64,000 nt of DNA, taken from the NCBI RefSeq assembly GCF_048128805.1, contig NC_136020.1, positions 13,741,239 to 13,805,238 on the forward strand. The letters run 5' to 3'. Numbering within the stretch: the first letter of the stretch is position 1; every line of letters starts with the position of its first letter. The translations under genes were made by a program, and so were the position numbers. This document shows, one piece after another, positions 60,801 to 64,000 of the stretch. The notes beneath the pieces were generated by a model. That model did no database searches, was not told where the DNA came from, and saw only the letters and a list, made by a program, of their open reading frames with translations. This DNA comes from Centroberyx gerrardi. Its lineage: Eukaryota; Chordata; Actinopteri; Beryciformes; Berycidae.

Positions 60801-63800
60801 ATTTCCTAACTATGAATTATTTTATGACAGTCTTTCATAATAAAGTCTGATCCGTATAAAAACAAAAATAAACAAAGTGGATAAACACACATTAAGGATA
60901 GACTTGGTTTATGAACTGAAAAGGTCAGGAAAGCAGGTTTATGACAGGAAGGTTGCTGGGTTGAAGGACGTTGCTGAAAAAGAGCGTGTGTTTTCAGCAA
61001 ACCTCCCCTGCGTAAAAAACAAAAGATTTAAAAAAATGTTTGGGATACTTTACTGCAGCTAACCTGCTACAGTAGGCATGTGGGTAGAAGACTCTCATGC
61101 CATGGGGCAGGCTGAGCCAGGCACGGGCGCAGCCGTCCGACCCCGTCCCGTAGCGGTGCAGCGCGCGGAGCATCAGCCGCTCCCTGGCCTTGGACATGGG
61201 CATCAACACCAGGCTCTCCTTGGCGTTGTCTAGGTTGGAGAACCAGAAGAGACAGGAAAAAGTGAAAAAAGAGAATGAAAAACTTGTAATAATCTGCTGC
61301 ACTGTCATATAAAAAAATGTCCACTTTACTTCTCTTCTATCGATCATTACTGTTATAATAAAACAGTGATTCAACCTATACCCAGTTCATAAAAGCTTTT
61401 AAATTTGCCGTTCTAAACACACAGTGTCAGGTAGGACTTTCTAGGGAAAAATCCTCTGGTGGAAGAGGAGGTGATGTGTTTTACATTTCCAACAGCAGCA
61501 ACAGCGGTTTATTTGCAATAAGCACAAGAAGAACTGGGCGGTTAAGATGAGCAGCGATAGCCACCATGACAAAGAAAAGAGCGCCACCTACAGAAACTTC
61601 ATCAACAGAAAATCCAAGGAAAAAGACGTCACAGTACTGGACACACTGTTTGAAATATATTATGACTTTCATGTGCTTGCTAAACTTTTTAATTGGTTAT
61701 TACACAGGTTAATACACATGGAATATGTCCTCTGTAAAGGTTTAACTAAACTTCTTATGATTCCTAATCTACAATGGGCTATGATTTTATATAGGTATAT
61801 ACTGAAAAGGTCTTGGGAAGGGACATTAACATCAATTTCTTTTTAGCATCAACAGGAAAAGCGTATAGCCACAGGGATCACAGCTCTTCAATTCACGCTG
61901 TTAACCACAGTGATTTTAGATTGCAATAATCAATACAACAAACGATCAATGTTATATCAGCTCTCACCTGTTTGGAGGAAGTGTCTCTTGGCCTGGCTCT
62001 GAGGATCATCCCCTTCCTCTGGGGTGAAGAACAGACGCACAGCACTCCCCTGATTCACACACACAACAATACACATCAACAACAGTTCATTTCCTGAAAT
62101 AGGCTATGAACAGGGTTTAATGTTAGTGGGATGGTGCAATTTACTGCTGAGGGTTGTGGAGGTGTTGCAGGCCGAGTGCAGTGAGCGATGCCCAGTGGCT
62201 GCTCACCTTAGTTTCACAGTACAAGATACCAGATCCTGTGTTTTGGTAAATGTCTGTAAAACCTACCATGTCTTCTTTGAGTAGAGCCAGTCCGACTCGG
62301 TCAGATTGAACGCTCTGCCCGCTGCCAAACCTCTGTGGTCCGTAGTAGTTCACGAAGCCTCTGGCCTGCAAGGAACAACAACCAGAGTGTGTCCGGCAGC
62401 TGCTATAAAGCTAGTTTGAAAGACCACTAACCTGTTTCCTCTTGCATTGATTAGCAGGAGTGAGACAGTTAAAAGTGAACGGTTTCATTCCAGCAACAGG
62501 TATCCACCATTTCAAAAAGTGACGCCTACTCTTTCAAAATGATCGACTGCAAAAAATAAACACAAATGGGACTTTGTGAAGAATAGCAGATAATTTAAGT
62601 CCTCGGTTGACAAATGATGACACTTTTACAGACTGGTTCATCTACATTTTAGATATAGTGAATGTTAAACTTAAGCTAATGATTCTTTTTCCAAAACTGG
62701 TATACCATGTTGTGTAACAGCATGTTTTGGTGTTCTGTGGCCTAAATGTGGTATCAGTGACCTGACCACTCCTTCAAGAGAAGAAATCTAGAGGAAATAT
62801 TCGTACAGCTCATCCACACAGGGCTGTTTCATAACACAGATTATGCCTAGTACTACACTAAAATATCCCTTTTGGTGGAAATCTCCATTATGAGATTTTT
62901 TAGCCTAATCCATGTCTGTGACTCCCACGCATAAAGTTGAGGACATGATATGAACGAAGCTCATTGGTGGCTCGCCCTTAAAAATGATGCACCATCTATG
63001 TGTCTAGTTTGGGACAAGTTACAACATACACTGTGGTAATATGCATGGTTGTGAACATATGTTGTGTTGCAAAATAAAAAAGCAAGTCTGGGTTGTCCCA
63101 AAGAAGACACACATCTGCTGAAATAAGAATAAGAATAATACCTTGACGTTCTCCACTGCTTGCTGTACCAGTGCTGCCAGGTGAGTGTGTGTGTCCGGGC
63201 CAGCCAGGTGTGTGTCGCTGGCCCTGTGTGGTCTCAGGTCGCGGACCACCAGGTCAAAGTGGTTCCCCTGCAGGCGGCCAAGCCTCAGAGGCTCGCTGAC
63301 GGAGCGGATCTGAGACAGACGCATCCCTCTCTTCTCGAACTCTGCTGTCTTCTCTCTCAGCCTGACGACACACAAAAACATCAACCGAATGTACGCTCAA
63401 CTGGACACAGCACAGCAGGAGCCAGCGCTGAATATAGAATCGACATTTAAGGCATTAAAAGATACTGAAAGCTAGGGAAGAGACTCAAAATGTTGGATTC
63501 TTACAGTGACGACTCAAGTTTTCTTCTTTCCCATGGAAATTTGTCAAGAGGAATTAAAAGGTATTACAAAAGTTGTTGAACAAAATGTTGTAGAACCGGT
63601 ATTGAAATTATTTTGATATAAAATCATTTTTCTTTTTGGCATAAATTGTCAAATAGGTGTATGATATGATGGTTCATTTTTCATTTCAATGTGACTTCAG
63701 TGTGACTGTAAATCGTTTTGGATTGAGCTAAATGCCGTAAATGTAAAATGTAACACAGCCCAACCAACTGTATGAAAGAGCAGCAGCAGTACCGTTGTGG

Positions 63801-63952
63801 TGAGACCTTCTTGACCACCATGGACTGGTAGGTGATGGCTCTCTTGTCCTTGATACCAGCGTAGGTGAAATCTGAAGGCAGGATCCCCAGCGCTGCGGCC
63901 ATGTAGCTGATGGCCTCCAGAGTCTCCAGGTTCTCCTTACACAGGGTGAAGG
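57857..63952 (-). CDS. pus7l: Pseudouridylate synthase PUS7L, C-terminal 432 aa (5' part outside window)
   Basis: TruD-family enzyme converting uridine to pseudouridine in RNA. Eight in-frame minus-strand exons: 63952-63793, 63361-63142, 62365-62267, 62049-61968, 61229-61064, 60708-60582, 59814-59761 and 58249-57857. They cover the catalytic region to the stop. The first exon holds the TruD active-site motif [12 protein letters not shown], whose Asp is the catalytic residue in this family. Then come [69 protein letters not shown] and [13 protein letters not shown]. The last exon has [24 protein letters not shown] and the C-terminus [17 protein letters not shown]. The AGIKDK...ITYQ spelling and the C-terminus fit PUS7L better than PUS7. 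The N-terminal ~250-300 residues lie beyond the right edge. The intron before the last exon holds a 1.2-kb repeat and a long triplet array. Confidence 0.95.
58300..59522. mobile_element. Dispersed teleost repeat (~1.2 kb), probably non-autonomous transposon
   Basis: It begins GGGGTCCAAGCATGTAGTGC (with TGGAACCCTATTGTTTTTGC) and ends GCATGGACCCCGCAATTGCC (with GCTTGCGGCTATATTT). Its ends carry the inverted words GGGGTCC/GGACCCC. I recall this start and end pair as a widespread fish repeat. Inside, tRNA-like heads appear at about 58820-58865 and 59190-59245 (CTTGGCTCAGTAGGTAAAGC...GGGATCAAATCC), suggesting composite structure. It lies in the last pus7l intron. Confidence 0.6.
59523..59752. repeat. 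(ATT)n/(AGT)n triplet-repeat tract
   Basis: About 230 bases of imperfect ATT then AGT/AGC triplets, reaching to within ten bases of the pus7l exon at 59761. Open frames of poly Val, Ser or Leu here are artefacts of the repeat. Confidence 0.92.
60059..60240 (+). mobile_element. tRNA-derived SINE
   Basis: The head GGGTGACAAAGTGGCCTAAT is followed by GGTTAGAGAGACTGTCCTGT, B-box-like GGTCACAGGTTTGATCCC, and the conserved body phrase GTCCTTGAGCAAAACACTGA. The same order is found in the SINE pieces at 30430 and 10795-11012. It lies in a pus7l intron, right after a (TTTGAT)n-like tail of another element at 60021-60040. Confidence 0.7.
62490..62660. repeat. Dispersed repeat shared with 26755-26925
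   Basis: AAATGATGACACTTTTACAG at 62613 and at 26862, each followed by a CTACATTTTA phrase and preceded by a CTTTCAAAATGA phrase, shows one repeat family in a pus7l intron and in gsap intron 17. Ends are not defined. Confidence 0.6.
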
Positions 63953-64000
63953 CTGCAGGGGAGCAGACACACAGCACACAGGCAGGAAATGAGAGTCTTG

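Overview
This is vertebrate, almost certainly teleost fish, nuclear DNA. Genes are split into many short exons with GT-AG introns. The introns are full of (GT)n/(CT)n microsatellites and fish-type SINEs, LINE tails, a hAT element and MITEs. The gene content (gsap, ccdc146, fgl2) matches a conserved vertebrate neighbourhood, and pus7l lies beyond it. Exon models were assembled by hand from splice sites, reading-frame continuity and remembered family sequence; no database was searched.

Layout. 1-1397: non-coding, with a possible 5' non-coding exon ending at 855. 1398-6073 (+): a ten-exon gene for a ~690-residue protein I do not recognise. 6394-7770: a non-autonomous hAT element with a perfect 8-bp target duplication. 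About 8090-9010 (-): an L1-type LINE fragment. 10048-12880 (-): dispersed, stop-containing fragments of a klhl10-like gene, with a well-formed tRNA-Lys(TTT) (11149-11221, -) inside one fragment. 14452-40546 (+): a complete 32-exon gsap gene (869 codons) that fills 26 kb. 45009-48033 (-): four consecutive 3' coding exons of ccdc146. 48584-56216: a rearranged fgl2 locus. 57857-63952 (-): the 3' eight exons of pus7l, which continues past the right edge.

Most unusual part: fgl2. On the + strand it has an intact coiled-coil exon and an intact C-terminal fibrinogen-domain exon, but the middle of the fibrinogen domain is absent or decayed. A partial inverted copy of its promoter and exon 1 lies 6.7 kb away on the - strand. 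Three tandem copies of the first fibrinogen-domain exon also lie on the - strand, between that copy and the + strand gene. This is either a real inverted duplication with reciprocal loss or an assembly error.

Within gsap, three partial exon copies sit in introns next to microsatellites. One exon (28) is flanked by ~750-bp inverted repeat arms, and several splice sites are built from microsatellite or LINE-tail sequence.

The genes do not form a pathway. gsap modulates gamma-secretase, ccdc146 is a centrosome/flagellum coiled-coil protein, fgl2 is a secreted or membrane fibrinogen-like protein, and pus7l is an RNA pseudouridine synthase. No prokaryotic-type system (operon, CRISPR, phage) is present.
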